Source: Variovorax terrae (GTDB lineage Bacteria; Pseudomonadota; Gammaproteobacteria; Burkholderiales; Burkholderiaceae_C). Taken from it: DNA of 64,000 bases. This document shows, piece after piece, positions 10,320 through 18,906 of the stretch; within the stretch, counting starts at the first letter, position 1, and each line of letters opens with the position of its first letter. The position numbers and the translations under genes are program-made. The stretch is from contig NZ_JALGBI010000001.1 in the NCBI RefSeq assembly GCF_022809125.1, positions 3,194,398 through 3,258,397 on the forward strand, read 5' to 3'. The notes below the pieces were generated by a model. That model searched no databases, had not been told where the DNA came from, and saw nothing but the letters and a program-made list of their open reading frames with translations.

Positions 10320-10724
10320 GTGTCTGGCATTGACAATGTCAGTCAGCTCACCGCTGTCATGCGTGCTCAGGTTGCAGCGCTACGCCAGTCAGTGCGCTCT
10401 GCGCCGAGCAAGAGCGCACCTCACGCCCCCAATCGCACAGAATCAGGCTCATCACAGGAGCCTCTGGATCTTGCACGCTTGGTTGCTCAACGCGTCCAGT
10501 CGCTTGATCCTCAAGACCCACAGCGCAAGCGAAAAGCACTCCGGATTTTTCTGGAAACAGTTCTTTTGGCCGAACTCGGCATCAAGCTTGCCAATGACCC
10601 GGCGTTTCTCACCATGGTCGATACTGTGCACCGCCAGATGGAAGCGGACTCGGATTTGGCAAAGGCCATGGATGATGCAGCCGCCATACTACTATCGAAA
10701 AGCCCGGACGCAGCACCAGAGTAA
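10320..10724 (+). CDS. Small protein of unknown function
   Basis: A 134-residue protein starting at GTG with AAGGAA seven bases upstream. I do not recognise the family. Residues 1-50 are low in structure and rich in Ser, Ala and Pro. Residues 55-130 look all-helical, with patterns such as LARLVAQRVQSLDP, RKALRIFLETVLLAELG and MVDTVHRQMEADSDLAKAMDD. No signal peptide or membrane segment is seen. It lies 54 bp after the TPR gene on the same strand and ends 21 bp before the stop of the convergent TPR gene. A flexible N-terminus followed by a helical C-terminal part is compatible with an exported substrate or a regulator, but this is only a guess. Confidence 0.6.
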   Translation: MSGIDNVSQLTAVMRAQVAALRQSVRSAPSKSAPHAPNRTESGSSQEPLDLARLVAQRVQSLDPQDPQRKRKALRIFLETVLLAELGIKLANDPAFLTMVDTVHRQMEADSDLAKAMDDAAAILLSKSPDAAPE

Positions 10725-10745
10725 CGTGTTGTCGCCAAGTACGGG

Positions 10746-11954
10746 TTATCGGCGAAGAATTGGCGGCAACCATTGGCTCATCTTGCCACCAAGTGGGGCG
10801 TCCCGTTGGCCCAGCAATCGATGAGCCAAACGCTGTACTGCGGCAGCATCAGCGGCCTCGCCGCTCAGCAGAGCTTGCGCATAGCCTGCGGATACGGCTC
10901 TACGATCCAAGCGAATCGCTCGTTCAATATGTTCTTGTGCGGCTGCAGTTTGGCGCTGCATCACCAGCACTACGGCTAAACCGCCGTGGCTTTCGGCAAA
11001 ATTTCGATCCAGTTCCAAGGCGACTTCAAACGCCCTTCTTGCCGACGACAAGTCACGCTGCATCACAAAGGCCCACCCTAATCCATGCCAGGTTCCAATG
11101 TGGCCTGGCATCAAGCTAACCGCTTTCTCAAAATCTTTACATGCCTCGTCGAACCGGAGTTCCAGCATACCGGCAAAGCCCAAAGCCGACCAGGCACGAC
11201 CTTCGTTCGGGCTGCGTTCCAGCACTTGTCCGAGAAGCTCGCGCGCTTTCGGAGCATCGCGCTGCGCCAAAGCCAAGGATGCCTGTGTCACCATTGCTTC
11301 CACTTGGGTCGGCATAGCTAGCAGAGCCTGGCCGGACAGTCTCAATGCCGCCTCGGGCTGATTGACATCCAACGCAATCATGCTGGCGACGCCGTTGGCT
11401 TCTGGCGTCAGTGCAACGGCCTTGTTCTCCTCGATCCAGGCCCATGCCTCCTTCAAAGCCCTGAGATGATGAAGCGAGCGAAGCCACAACATCCGCATGT
11501 TATCCAGTGACAACGCGGTGGCGTCGCCATCTGCGATGGGAGTTTCGACCGCTCCGCTCATCCACGGCAGCAGGCGTTTGCGACAGGCGGCGTAGTCTGC
11601 CCCAATGAAATCGATCTGCGCAAGGTTGTACTCCAGCACAGGGTGCGCGCCTAGCTCCCTCGCCAACGCCATCAAGATCGTTCCGGCCTCCTCAAAGCGT
11701 CGATTCGCCATCAGCAGGCTCGCTTCGCGAAAGCCCCATGCCTGGCGATCCATTGAAAGAGACTGAGCTGTATTCAAATGGACCTGCGCTCGAGAGAACT
11801 CTCCGGTAATCAGCGCTTGCTCAAAGGTATCGGCTAGCAAATGGGGATTGGCAGGGTCGCTCTGCAAGTAACCCTCCAGCTTTGCCAATCGTTCATGCGC
11901 AACGGAAATAGCAGGAGTCTTGGGCGGTGTCAAAGGAATATCGTTCATGGGCAT
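10746..11954 (-). CDS. TPR-repeat protein at the end of the flagellar-type operon
   Basis: A 402-residue soluble protein built of TPR-like helix pairs over most of its length. Clear units are near residues 80-110 (EASLLMANRRFEEAGTILMA), 225-260 (ASLALAQRDAPKARELLGQVLE), 265-295 (ALGFAGMLELRFDEACKDFEKAV) and 300-335 (GLGWAFVMQRDLSSARRAFEVALE). No enzymatic motif, signal peptide or membrane segment is visible. The start lies 28 bp after the sigma-factor stop, so it is probably co-transcribed as the last gene. An alternative ATG two codons in (11948) is equally possible. TPR proteins in type III export clusters often act as chaperones or assembly scaffolds; the exact role is unknown. Confidence 0.8.
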   Translation of the reverse strand: MPMNDIPLTPPKTPAISVAHERLAKLEGYLQSDPANPHLLADTFEQALITGEFSRAQVHLNTAQSLSMDRQAWGFREASLLMANRRFEEAGTILMALARELGAHPVLEYNLAQIDFIGADYAACRKRLLPWMSGAVETPIADGDATALSLDNMRMLWLRSLHHLRALKEAWAWIEENKAVALTPEANGVASMIALDVNQPEAALRLSGQALLAMPTQVEAMVTQASLALAQRDAPKARELLGQVLERSPNEGRAWSALGFAGMLELRFDEACKDFEKAVSLMPGHIGTWHGLGWAFVMQRDLSSARRAFEVALELDRNFAESHGGLAVVLVMQRQTAAAQEHIERAIRLDRRAVSAGYAQALLSGEAADAAAVQRLAHRLLGQRDAPLGGKMSQWLPPILRR

Positions 11955-11982
11955 CTGTCAATCACGTCTATAGTTTTGACCG

Positions 11983-12825
11983 TCAAAGCACCACATCGGC
12001 AATCGGCTTCTCCTGCAATGCCTCACGCAACTGCATCAGCGCCTGCTTGTGAATCTGGGCAATGCGCCCTCGAGTCAGGCCCAGCATGGAAGCAATTTCC
12101 TCGAATGGAATCTCCTGCTGGTAATGGTAGCGAATGACGGTGCGCTGCTGCTGTGGCAAACCTTCTATAAGAGAAGCGATGCGCTGCCGCAATTGCTTGA
12201 CTTCGGCGCTTCGATAAAACGGAATGGCTTCCGAAGTCTCCGGTGCTTCGATCATGCTTGTGCCTTCAAGCATCCAAGACAGCGCGAGCCCCAATCCAAC
12301 GTCGGCCACGTAGCGCAATAATTGCTCCGGCGCGCGTCCTCCTGGTTTTCCACGCCCGCCAATCCCTTCACTTTCACCTTCTATCGCTTGAGGCAGTTTG
12401 ACCGACTCGCGACGCTCCGTCTGCAGACGTTTGCGCGCGGCAATCTGCTGTTGCTTTTCTGTGAGTTTCTCCAAGCCATTCAGGATGGCGCCGTGCATTC
12501 GCCTCGCCGCAAAGGTCTTGAACTGAACGCCCACTGACGGATCGAACCGATCCAGCGCTTCGAGCATCCCCATCGATGCCAACTGATAGTATTCAGCAAA
12601 CTCGATTTCATCATGCAGGCGTTTGGCGTAGTAAGTCGCTGCGACGATACGCACATACGGAAGGTAGAGACGAACCAGTTGCTCACGCGCTTGGTAGTCC
12701 GTCTCCTTGATCCACTTCAGCCACAGCTCCTCCTCAACGCAGCCTTCTTGCTTGCCGGCGATAGCCTTCCTGACGGTGAGGGCATCACCGGACGCTTCTG
12801 TGAGCATTTCATCAGGCCGTGTCAT
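11983..12825 (-). CDS. fliA: FliA-type (sigma-28) RNA polymerase sigma factor
   Basis: The 280-residue protein is a group 3 sigma factor. Region 2 is clear (LVRLYLPYVRIVAATYYAKR, then LASMGMLEALDRFDPSVGVQFKTFAARRMHGAILN), and region 4 at the C-terminus holds the helix-turn-helix around FEEIASMLGLTRGRIAQIHKQAL. The part after region 2 (LEKLTEKQQQIAARKR) differs from the usual RDWVPRSVR-like stretch of FliA, so it is a divergent member. I placed the start at the ATG one base after the fliP stop; a longer frame extends into fliP. In flagellar systems FliA transcribes late genes and is held by FlgM, but no flgM is in the window. Confidence 0.85.
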   Translation of the reverse strand: MTRPDEMLTEASGDALTVRKAIAGKQEGCVEEELWLKWIKETDYQAREQLVRLYLPYVRIVAATYYAKRLHDEIEFAEYYQLASMGMLEALDRFDPSVGVQFKTFAARRMHGAILNGLEKLTEKQQQIAARKRLQTERRESVKLPQAIEGESEGIGGRGKPGGRAPEQLLRYVADVGLGLALSWMLEGTSMIEAPETSEAIPFYRSAEVKQLRQRIASLIEGLPQQQRTVIRYHYQQEIPFEEIASMLGLTRGRIAQIHKQALMQLREALQEKPIADVVL

Positions 12826-12826
12826 C

Positions 12827-13789
12827 TCAATGGAAACTTCCCACGAGCGCCTTGAGCACAAGGCTCCAACCGTCAATCAGCACGAACATCAGAATCTTCA
12901 CCGGCAGCGCAATGGTTGTTGGCGGCATCATCATCATGCCCAAGGCCATCAACAGGCTAGACACAATCAAGTCAATCAGCAAAAAGGGTAAGAAGATCAC
13001 AAAGCCGATCTGGAAGGCCGCACGCAACTCGGAGAGCATGAATGCTGGAATCAACTGCACATTGCTAATGTCAGCCATGGTCTTCGGGGCAGGCGCGTGC
13101 GAAAGCTCTACGATCAGTGCGAGATCCTGTTCACGGGTCTGGCGAACCATGAACTCACGCAGCGGTGCAATGCCCTTTTCATACCCGGCATCAATCCCCA
13201 GTTTGCCAGCCATAAAGGGCTGAAACGCCTCTTCATTGACCTTCTGTATGACTGGCGACATAGTGAACATTGTGAGAAACAGAGCCAAACCAATCAGCGC
13301 CGTGTTGGGAGGTGTTTCGTTCATGCCAATTGCGTGGCGCAACATGGACAACACAATGATGGTGCGCAAGAAGCTTGTCAGGCACATCAGTATCGCCGGC
13401 AGAATCGCCAACACCGTCAAACCAAGCACTACACGTAAGGCCTGCGCCGTCTGACCTGAGACAACCGTTGGTAGAGTGGCAGTGGCCCCCGCCTCGGAAC
13501 GGTTGCTTGCCTGGCCGGCAGTTGCCCCATTGCCGGCGGTTGCGACAGGTGTTTTTCGCGATGCTTCGATGGGAGCCTGCACCTTGGACGTCTCTTGCTC
13601 AGCGAACGTCAATTCAGGCACAGGAGCGGCCGCCTTCGCAGTGGAAATGGCTGCGGCAACGGGTACAACCTCCAACGTCTCATGCGGCGCATCAGACTCC
13701 TGGGACCATGCCGACGCAAGGCAACCGATCGCTACTAGCAAGCCGGCCAAACAGCTTCGCCCGATACCCAGATAACTCCAGCGAATCAC
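12827..13789 (-). CDS. fliP: Flagellar export gate protein FliP
   Basis: A 320-residue inner-membrane protein of the export gate, where FliP forms a pentamer with FliQ and FliR. An N-terminal signal sequence (residues 1-30, ending near ASAWS) is followed by an unusually long Ala/Thr-rich linker to about residue 115. The conserved core then appears: LTVLAILPAILMCLTSFLRTIIVLSM, MNETPPNTALIGLALFLTMFTMSPV, and the C-terminal LIDLIVSSLLMALGMMMMPPTTIALPVKI. The GTG start overlaps the fliO stop by 4 bp. The family is usually about 245 residues; the extra length sits in the periplasmic linker before the first core helix. Confidence 0.95.
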   Translation of the reverse strand: MIRWSYLGIGRSCLAGLLVAIGCLASAWSQESDAPHETLEVVPVAAAISTAKAAAPVPELTFAEQETSKVQAPIEASRKTPVATAGNGATAGQASNRSEAGATATLPTVVSGQTAQALRVVLGLTVLAILPAILMCLTSFLRTIIVLSMLRHAIGMNETPPNTALIGLALFLTMFTMSPVIQKVNEEAFQPFMAGKLGIDAGYEKGIAPLREFMVRQTREQDLALIVELSHAPAPKTMADISNVQLIPAFMLSELRAAFQIGFVIFLPFLLIDLIVSSLLMALGMMMMPPTTIALPVKILMFVLIDGWSLVLKALVGSFH

Positions 13790-14349
13790 GGCACCCTCCC
13801 AGCAGATGCTGCTGTGTCTGCATGATGCGAGGAAGGGCTGCCATCGTTTGGCTGCCCGGCAATCAAGGTAATGGCCTCACCAGCGCAGCCAATCAGCCAT
13901 TGGCGCCCCTGCCATTCCACGACGTGAGCACTGTGCTGCGGTGTCAGGCGTACCGACGACACCACGCGTAGACACTTCTGGTCCGGAACCTTCAACCACG
14001 TTGGCCAACCGGGGGCCCGGCTACCTCGCGGAGGCTGTCGGATGCGCCGACCAATCCAGACGACCGCGCACAGCAACAACAGTACGCCGACAACAATCAT
14101 GTAGACATCAGAATTTGAGGCGGCGTTAGTTGCAGAATCCCGTCGCAAGGGAATGTCTGCCGGCAGTATCTCGGCGACTGTCGCCTGGGCAGCGAGTGCG
14201 TGCCCTGTTGCCGCCCATGCCGATGTGGACCTGCCGCCAGTCCATCCTAAAGCAAGTACCACACACAGTCGCGCCCAAACACGCGATTTTTCCGCCGGGA
14301 AGAGCAGGGATTCGCCCAACGGCCGCACTCCCATCTTGCTTGGTATCAT
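13786..14349 (-). CDS. fliO: Flagellar assembly protein FliO
   Basis: A 187-residue protein placed between fliN and fliP, the standard fliO position. One membrane helix is seen near residues 82-100 (MIVVGVLLLLCAVVWIGRR), and an N-terminal hydrophobic stretch (LCVVLALGWTGG) may act as a signal. The cytoplasmic part has the short FliO beta domain with the typical LRVVSSVRLTPQHSAHVVEWQ and LIGCAGEAITLIA. FliO helps assemble the FliP ring. The frame is open further upstream, but the ATG at 14349 lies one base after the fliN stop and gives a normal size. Sequence conservation in FliO is low, so position carries much of the call. Confidence 0.85.
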   Translation of the reverse strand: MIPSKMGVRPLGESLLFPAEKSRVWARLCVVLALGWTGGRSTSAWAATGHALAAQATVAEILPADIPLRRDSATNAASNSDVYMIVVGVLLLLCAVVWIGRRIRQPPRGSRAPGWPTWLKVPDQKCLRVVSSVRLTPQHSAHVVEWQGRQWLIGCAGEAITLIAGQPNDGSPSSHHADTAASAGRVP

Positions 14350-14350
14350 T

Positions 14351-14755
14351 TCAACTTTGGGTTGCCAAACGCATCGCAACCGGCAACTCAACGATCTGCA
14401 ATGCGAAGTGGCCATCCAGCGCAACCAGTTGGCCACGAGCGACCACACTGTTTTCAAGCAGCAAGTCTACTGGCTCATCAAGACCAGAATTCAATGACAG
14501 CACTTGATTCTCTCGCAGGGCCAACAACTCGGCCACACTCAACGTGATTTCACCGACTCGTACTTGCAGTTTCGCTTTCACCTGGTAAAGCGGGTTTGTG
14601 CTGGGAGATATCAATGGAGCGCCAGACTCCTTGGCCGTGTCGCCTCCATGCAGTTCGGGCATGACAATGACTTGCGCCACTGCGGGCGCGCTTTCGCGCA
14701 TTGATGCAATCTCGGGGTGTGCACCCGCTAAAAGACTCTTCACGACTTGGTTCAC
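14351..14755 (-). CDS. fliN: FliN-type C-ring protein (SpoA domain)
   Basis: The C-terminal half (about residues 55-130) is a clear SpoA/FliN domain: KLQVRVGEITLSVAELLALRENQVLSLN, then DEPVDLLLENSVVARGQLVALDGHFALQI. I chose the GTG at 14755, 31 bp after the fliM stop, because AGAGAGAAA lies just upstream; this gives 134 residues, normal for FliN. The open frame extends back into fliM and other starts are possible. FliN forms the lower C-ring and sorts export substrates with FliH. Without a normal FliG in this operon, the export role may be the main one here. Confidence 0.88.
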   Translation of the reverse strand: MNQVVKSLLAGAHPEIASMRESAPAVAQVIVMPELHGGDTAKESGAPLISPSTNPLYQVKAKLQVRVGEITLSVAELLALRENQVLSLNSGLDEPVDLLLENSVVARGQLVALDGHFALQIVELPVAMRLATQS

Positions 14756-14786
14756 GACTTTCTCTCTGCTATGTATAGGAAATAGA

Positions 14787-15662
14787 TCAATGGTTTTGCA
14801 CTGACGGGCTGTCAAGAGTGCACAATTCCAATGCGAGACAGTCCTGCTGTTGCCCCAGCCACGCTGCACACACAGGGCGACCCACTGTATCCATGACATG
14901 CAGCGGCCGGTCTAGTTGATGAGACAGCGGAATGATGTCGCCCACCTGCAATGTCTCCAGCTGCCCGAGACTGAGGTTGATGCTGTCCAGTTCCACTCTG
15001 AGCTTGATGGGCTGCCCCGATAGTGCTTGGGTGATTTCGACCAACGGTGGCTTGCGTGTTGTGGTGCTCCTGACACCAACATTGCTCAGTGAAGACAGTA
15101 CCGTCTCGACAGTGCCTCCGTCAAGCCACAGAAAAAAGCTCCCCCTGCACCATGGCCAACGAACCATGACGTCGCCACTCCAAGCAGATGCGCTACGGTT
15201 TGCATCGCTAGCGGCAGGGTGCTGCTCCAGACCGTGCAAGCCTGGAATCTGACGCAAGCGGGTGAACCAGTCGGATAGTGCCGCCTCGACCACGTCCATC
15301 GCAATCGACTCCGATGCCGCTCCAGCTCCGAGCAGCGAAGGCGACAAACCAAACATCGATGCATGCACACCATGACGTATACCGGCCAGACTTGCGCATT
15401 CATGCGCCTCTATCAGCATATCGCTCGAGTGGCGTGCCGGCTTTGAATAAGCCCACGCCAAGCCGGCACCACGCTCATGGCGCGCACCTTCAACCTGTGC
15501 CGCGCCTTCGCCCGCTGCCGGACCAATGCCCCAATCACGCGCCCAGTCCGCCGCCAAACTGGTAAACGCCTGTTCGAGCGCCTCGCATTGCGCCAGCGAC
15601 CAAGCACGCAACGCGCGCGCAGGCTGTTCCAGCACGACCTCCGGCTGATCACTCGTGCTCAT
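14787..15662 (-). CDS. fliM: FliM/SctQ-like C-ring protein
   Basis: A 291-residue protein whose C-terminal part is a SpoA domain (VEITQALSGQPIKLRVELDSINLSLGQLETLQVGDIIPL). The middle part, around residues 95-180, fits a divergent FliM core. It is shorter than typical FliM (about 330 residues) and its N-terminus (MSTSDQPEVVLEQ) has no trace of the LSQxEIDALL motif that binds phosphorylated CheY. The start overlaps the flgE stop by 4 bp. FliM normally couples FliG to FliN; here the protein may be a structural sorting-platform component more like SctQ of injectisomes. The flagellar name rests on neighbours and length. Confidence 0.8.
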   Translation of the reverse strand: MSTSDQPEVVLEQPARALRAWSLAQCEALEQAFTSLAADWARDWGIGPAAGEGAAQVEGARHERGAGLAWAYSKPARHSSDMLIEAHECASLAGIRHGVHASMFGLSPSLLGAGAASESIAMDVVEAALSDWFTRLRQIPGLHGLEQHPAASDANRSASAWSGDVMVRWPWCRGSFFLWLDGGTVETVLSSLSNVGVRSTTTRKPPLVEITQALSGQPIKLRVELDSINLSLGQLETLQVGDIIPLSHQLDRPLHVMDTVGRPVCAAWLGQQQDCLALELCTLDSPSVQNH

Positions 15663-16834
15663 TTGCTCTTCATAGCGAACAGTTCCTGAAGCATGTCATT
15701 GGCGGTTGAGATCACCTGCGAACTGGCTTGATATCCGCGCTGCATTACCACCAGATCACTGAATTCCTGGGACAGATCGACATTGGAGATCTCCACCATC
15801 CCCGATCGCACATTGCCAAACCCCCCCATGCCTGCTGCGCCAATGTGCCAAGCTCGCACATCCTTGGAGCCAAACTGATTGTCACCAACGGACTCCACCG
15901 CTTCCAGTGAATCAAAGCGTGCCAGTGCCAGCCGTGTGCTCTTGATGACCTGCCCGTTCGAATAAGTCAGCGACAACGCTCCAGCTGCATCAAACGTCGC
16001 CTTGGTCAATCCCCCAGGACCAAAGCCATTTTGCGACGCCATGGCGAGCGTAGACAGATTGGCCGATGGGTAGGAAGTCACTTCGGTCGAGAAGTCTAGC
16101 GTGAGCGGCACGGCTGAAAGACCCGCGGGCGTATAGATGACTTGGACTTTTGCCGCAGTGCTTTGCGGCCGGCCATCTTGAAAAATGATCTCCCCAGTCC
16201 CTACCACGTTCGTCCCGTCCATCAGATCCACCTGCCAGCTGCCGGCCGTGGTTGCACTGGTGTCGGTGAGCTTCACACTCAGCATATGCTCCCCGCCCAA
16301 TGCATCGACGACCTTGACGCCTCCCACCGTCTGTTCGGCCATGGTGCTGGACAAGTTACCGCTGAACTTGACTGTCGTGGTGGCACTACCTGCGTTGGTC
16401 TGCAGTCCTGCCAAGCTGATGCGTACCAAGTTTCCTGAAGCATCGCGTCCCATCACGAAGCTGTGATCGATCTTGTTGATCAGCATACCCTCTGTATTGA
16501 ACTGGAACTGCCCAGCACGAGTGTAGGTCACATCCCCCTTCTCGTTCTCCAGTATGAACAGTCCCGTGCCATCGACAGCCATATCCAAGTCATTGCCGGT
16601 TTGCCGCAGTTCACCCTGTCTGAATGAAAGTGTCGTGCCGTTCGCATTGAGCCCATAGCCAACCTGACCCGCTCCGCCTCCTTGCCCTGAATTGGAGTAA
16701 AACAAGTCAGAAAACTGCAAACTCGACCCTTTGAAACCCGGTGTGTTGATGTTTGCCGTATTGTTGGCAATCACTCGCAGGCCTTTTGAATAGCCGAGCA
16801 GTCCCGTCATCCCTACGTAAATTGATTCCAGCAT
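15659..16834 (-). CDS. flgE: Flagellar hook protein FlgE
   Basis: A 391-residue rod/hook-family protein. The N-terminal signature is present (MLESIYVGMTGLLGYSKGL and the following VIANNTANINTPGFKG), and the C-terminal one too (SNVDLSQEFSDLVVMQRGYQASSQVI). The middle has the FlgE D1/D2 region, including SFRQGELRQTGNDLDMAVDGTGLF. An excellent ribosome site (AGGAGG) lies six bases before the ATG at 16834; an upstream start 20 codons earlier has none. FlgE polymerises into the hook after export. It is close to the usual length of 400, which suggests a functional hook. Confidence 0.95.
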   Translation of the reverse strand: MLESIYVGMTGLLGYSKGLRVIANNTANINTPGFKGSSLQFSDLFYSNSGQGGGAGQVGYGLNANGTTLSFRQGELRQTGNDLDMAVDGTGLFILENEKGDVTYTRAGQFQFNTEGMLINKIDHSFVMGRDASGNLVRISLAGLQTNAGSATTTVKFSGNLSSTMAEQTVGGVKVVDALGGEHMLSVKLTDTSATTAGSWQVDLMDGTNVVGTGEIIFQDGRPQSTAAKVQVIYTPAGLSAVPLTLDFSTEVTSYPSANLSTLAMASQNGFGPGGLTKATFDAAGALSLTYSNGQVIKSTRLALARFDSLEAVESVGDNQFGSKDVRAWHIGAAGMGGFGNVRSGMVEISNVDLSQEFSDLVVMQRGYQASSQVISTANDMLQELFAMKSK

Positions 16835-16890
16835 GAAAACCTCCTGTGAAAATCGATTCTTTCGAAATAGATCAGCCGATTTCGCGCCGT

Positions 16891-17292
16891 TCAACGTACC
16901 GCTGAAATCTGGCTCAGCGAAACATTAGCCAGCGTTTCACCCGCCGTAGTCAATACCGTGATCATCGGTATATCTCCTGATAGCGATAGTGCTTTGACTG
17001 TGCCCGTCACCGAGACGCTATCAGTTGTGATGTCCACCGTGCGGCCGATAAGCCCGACTGACTGCAAAGTCGCCTGATTGATGATCAGCGTATCAATCTT
17101 GTTGTTGAGTTGTTGTGTCTGCTCCAGACTCGTGAACTGCGCCATTTGGGCCATGAACTGCTGGTTATCCATGGGCTTGAGCGGGTCCTGATAGGTCAAC
17201 TGGGTCAACAGGATTTTGAGGAAATCCTGCATTCCCAAGCTATTGGACTGCAAGTTGGGGGAGGCTGAGCCTCCGATGGCCGATATTGTCAT
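16891..17292 (-). CDS. flgD: Short hook-capping protein FlgD
   Basis: A 133-residue protein with the full FlgD N-terminal signature (LGMQDFLKILLTQLTYQDPL, PMDNQQFMAQMAQFTSLEQ). After it there is only one short beta domain (about residues 80-133: LIGRTVDITTDSVSVTGTV). Typical proteobacterial FlgD is about 220 residues with an additional Ig-like domain, which is missing here; short forms exist in other phyla. FlgD caps the growing hook. The ATG overlaps the fliK stop by 4 bp, and flgE starts 56 bp downstream with its own strong ribosome site. Confidence 0.9.
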   Translation of the reverse strand: MTISAIGGSASPNLQSNSLGMQDFLKILLTQLTYQDPLKPMDNQQFMAQMAQFTSLEQTQQLNNKIDTLIINQATLQSVGLIGRTVDITTDSVSVTGTVKALSLSGDIPMITVLTTAGETLANVSLSQISAVR

Positions 17293-18404
17293 GGGGCCTC
17301 CTCTGTTTTCCGTAAGTTAAATGAAATTTGCACGCTGCGCACCGGAAACGCCGTGGCGATCAATGCTTCTTCGCTCTCTGATGATCCGACGGCGTATTCA
17401 GTCGATATATCGTTGCCATTGCAAATAACCTTTGATAAACGCAAACCCTCGCCCGCAAGAGCCTGCCGAAGTTGCGCGATAAGCACGGGTAACTGTTGAT
17501 GCGACACAACGTCGTTGGCATGCATACCGAGCCAGACGACCACCCCCGAAGGAGTGTTCTCCACGTGAACGCTCAGGCTTCGCCCAATAGTGACGGGCAT
17601 CAAGGCGCGCTGCACGCCATCTCGCGCTTTCACTGCGGCCGATCCCTGAGTCAGGGACACGTCACCTGCGGGAGTCAACGGTGGAAATCCAGGTTTCGCC
17701 GGCGCCGTATTTGTAAGCGTCGACGGGGTCCCTGCAAGCGCTGTCAGCGTCACATGTGGCCACCACTGTTCCTGCGAAGCCTTCATAACAATGCCCTCCA
17801 AGTCCGCGCCCGCATCCGTGCAGTTGGAAGTCAGTATTCGAGCGCCACTCGATACAGCGGTCTCTCTTTCAACAAGCAATGGATTGCTAGCCATAGACAC
17901 GGTATCCTTCCATCCGGCTTGCTTGCTCCGGCCCCTCTCCGCAACGGTGGTCGCGTATGGCATATTCGGTGCGCTATCAATGGACAAAGGCTCTGGTCTA
18001 GATTCCTTCCATCCGCCGGCGCGAGACGCCGTGATGTTCACTCCAGACTCCGGCGACGTCGAGACGCTGTCAACAGAGACCGCCGCCGTGGTGGTTGCTT
18101 GAGCTTTATCTCCAGCAACGGTCCCCGCGATAGGCGAACTTGGTGCCGTTTCATCACAGCGCAGAATGGCGACATCCGGAGCCACCTGGAAACGCAGACC
18201 GCCTCCATTCATACTCCAGACTGTCGGCGCAGGATGAGCCGCCAGCTGCGATGGTTTAAACCATGCATCCAATTGGACTCGCTCCATCTCGCGTAGCCAA
18301 AGATCACCTGATCCTCCCACCGAATGAGGCTCTGAAGGTATTTCACGCCGAAGCGACGATGCAGGGTTGTCACGGCAAAAGGGTAGCCAAGCTTGAATAT
18401 TCAC
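17289..18404 (-). CDS. fliK: Flagellar hook-length control protein FliK
   Basis: A 371-residue protein starting at GTG, with GGAGG upstream and a 4-bp overlap with the fliJ stop. The N-terminal two thirds are low-complexity, rich in Ser, Thr, Ala and Pro, as usual for the FliK ruler. The C-terminal region from about residue 275 carries the hook-length domain: RSLSVHVENTPSGVVVWLGM, then QQLPVLIAQLRQALAGEGLRLSKVICN. FliK measures hook length and triggers the FlhB specificity switch. Sequence is poorly conserved, but domain layout and position before flgD fit well. An intact FliK argues that hook length is still controlled. Confidence 0.85.
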   Translation of the reverse strand: MNIQAWLPFCRDNPASSLRREIPSEPHSVGGSGDLWLREMERVQLDAWFKPSQLAAHPAPTVWSMNGGGLRFQVAPDVAILRCDETAPSSPIAGTVAGDKAQATTTAAVSVDSVSTSPESGVNITASRAGGWKESRPEPLSIDSAPNMPYATTVAERGRSKQAGWKDTVSMASNPLLVERETAVSSGARILTSNCTDAGADLEGIVMKASQEQWWPHVTLTALAGTPSTLTNTAPAKPGFPPLTPAGDVSLTQGSAAVKARDGVQRALMPVTIGRSLSVHVENTPSGVVVWLGMHANDVVSHQQLPVLIAQLRQALAGEGLRLSKVICNGNDISTEYAVGSSESEEALIATAFPVRSVQISFNLRKTEEAP

Positions 18405-18904
18405 AGAACGCCTCCGTCGTTGGATATGGCCTCTGGCAATGCGACCGCTCGAATAGAACGCCGTGCCGCCCAATCACGATCCTGTTCGCCCGCTTGTCGA
18501 TGCCGAATGGTATTGGCGTACGATTTCAGCTCATCTGTGCGGTGCTGCAGCACGCCGTCTAGACGTAGCTGCGCAGCCAGACAGAGTTTCTGCACTTGGA
18601 CATGCTCCCGCTGCCGGTCGACCAGCGCCTGACGCTGTTCATCGATGCGGCTTTGTGACTGCGAGAGGTACATCAGCATCTGCTGGTACAGGTTGGGGGC
18701 CAGACGCAGAACGCCGGAATAATTCAAAGTACGAGCTTGTTCATCCCAATGGCTGATCAATCTAGCCAGCTCAGCCTCGCGAGTTCGTATGTCGGCCTGG
18801 ATCACGGCCAGATCTCTCTGCAGCCGATTCAAACGCCATTGCTGGCGTTGGTGAATCGGCTCCAGAGAAAAAACGAAACCTCTGAGATCGACATCGGCCG
18901 GCAC
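18401..18904 (-). CDS. fliJ: FliJ-like export chaperone/stalk protein
   Basis: A 167-residue protein predicted almost wholly coiled-coil, with heptad patterns from about residue 15 to 130 (RLQRDLAVIQADIRTREAELARLI, QSRIDEQRQALVDRQREHVQVQK). It lies directly between fliI and fliK, the standard fliJ place. The GTG start at 18904 lies two bases after the fliI stop; longer frames read into fliI. FliJ sits in the centre of the FliI hexamer and contacts FlhA to activate export. FliJ sequences diverge strongly, so the call rests on coiled coil, size and position. Confidence 0.8.
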   Translation of the reverse strand: MPADVDLRGFVFSLEPIHQRQQWRLNRLQRDLAVIQADIRTREAELARLISHWDEQARTLNYSGVLRLAPNLYQQMLMYLSQSQSRIDEQRQALVDRQREHVQVQKLCLAAQLRLDGVLQHRTDELKSYANTIRHRQAGEQDRDWAARRSIRAVALPEAISNDGGVL

Positions 18905-18906
18905 AC

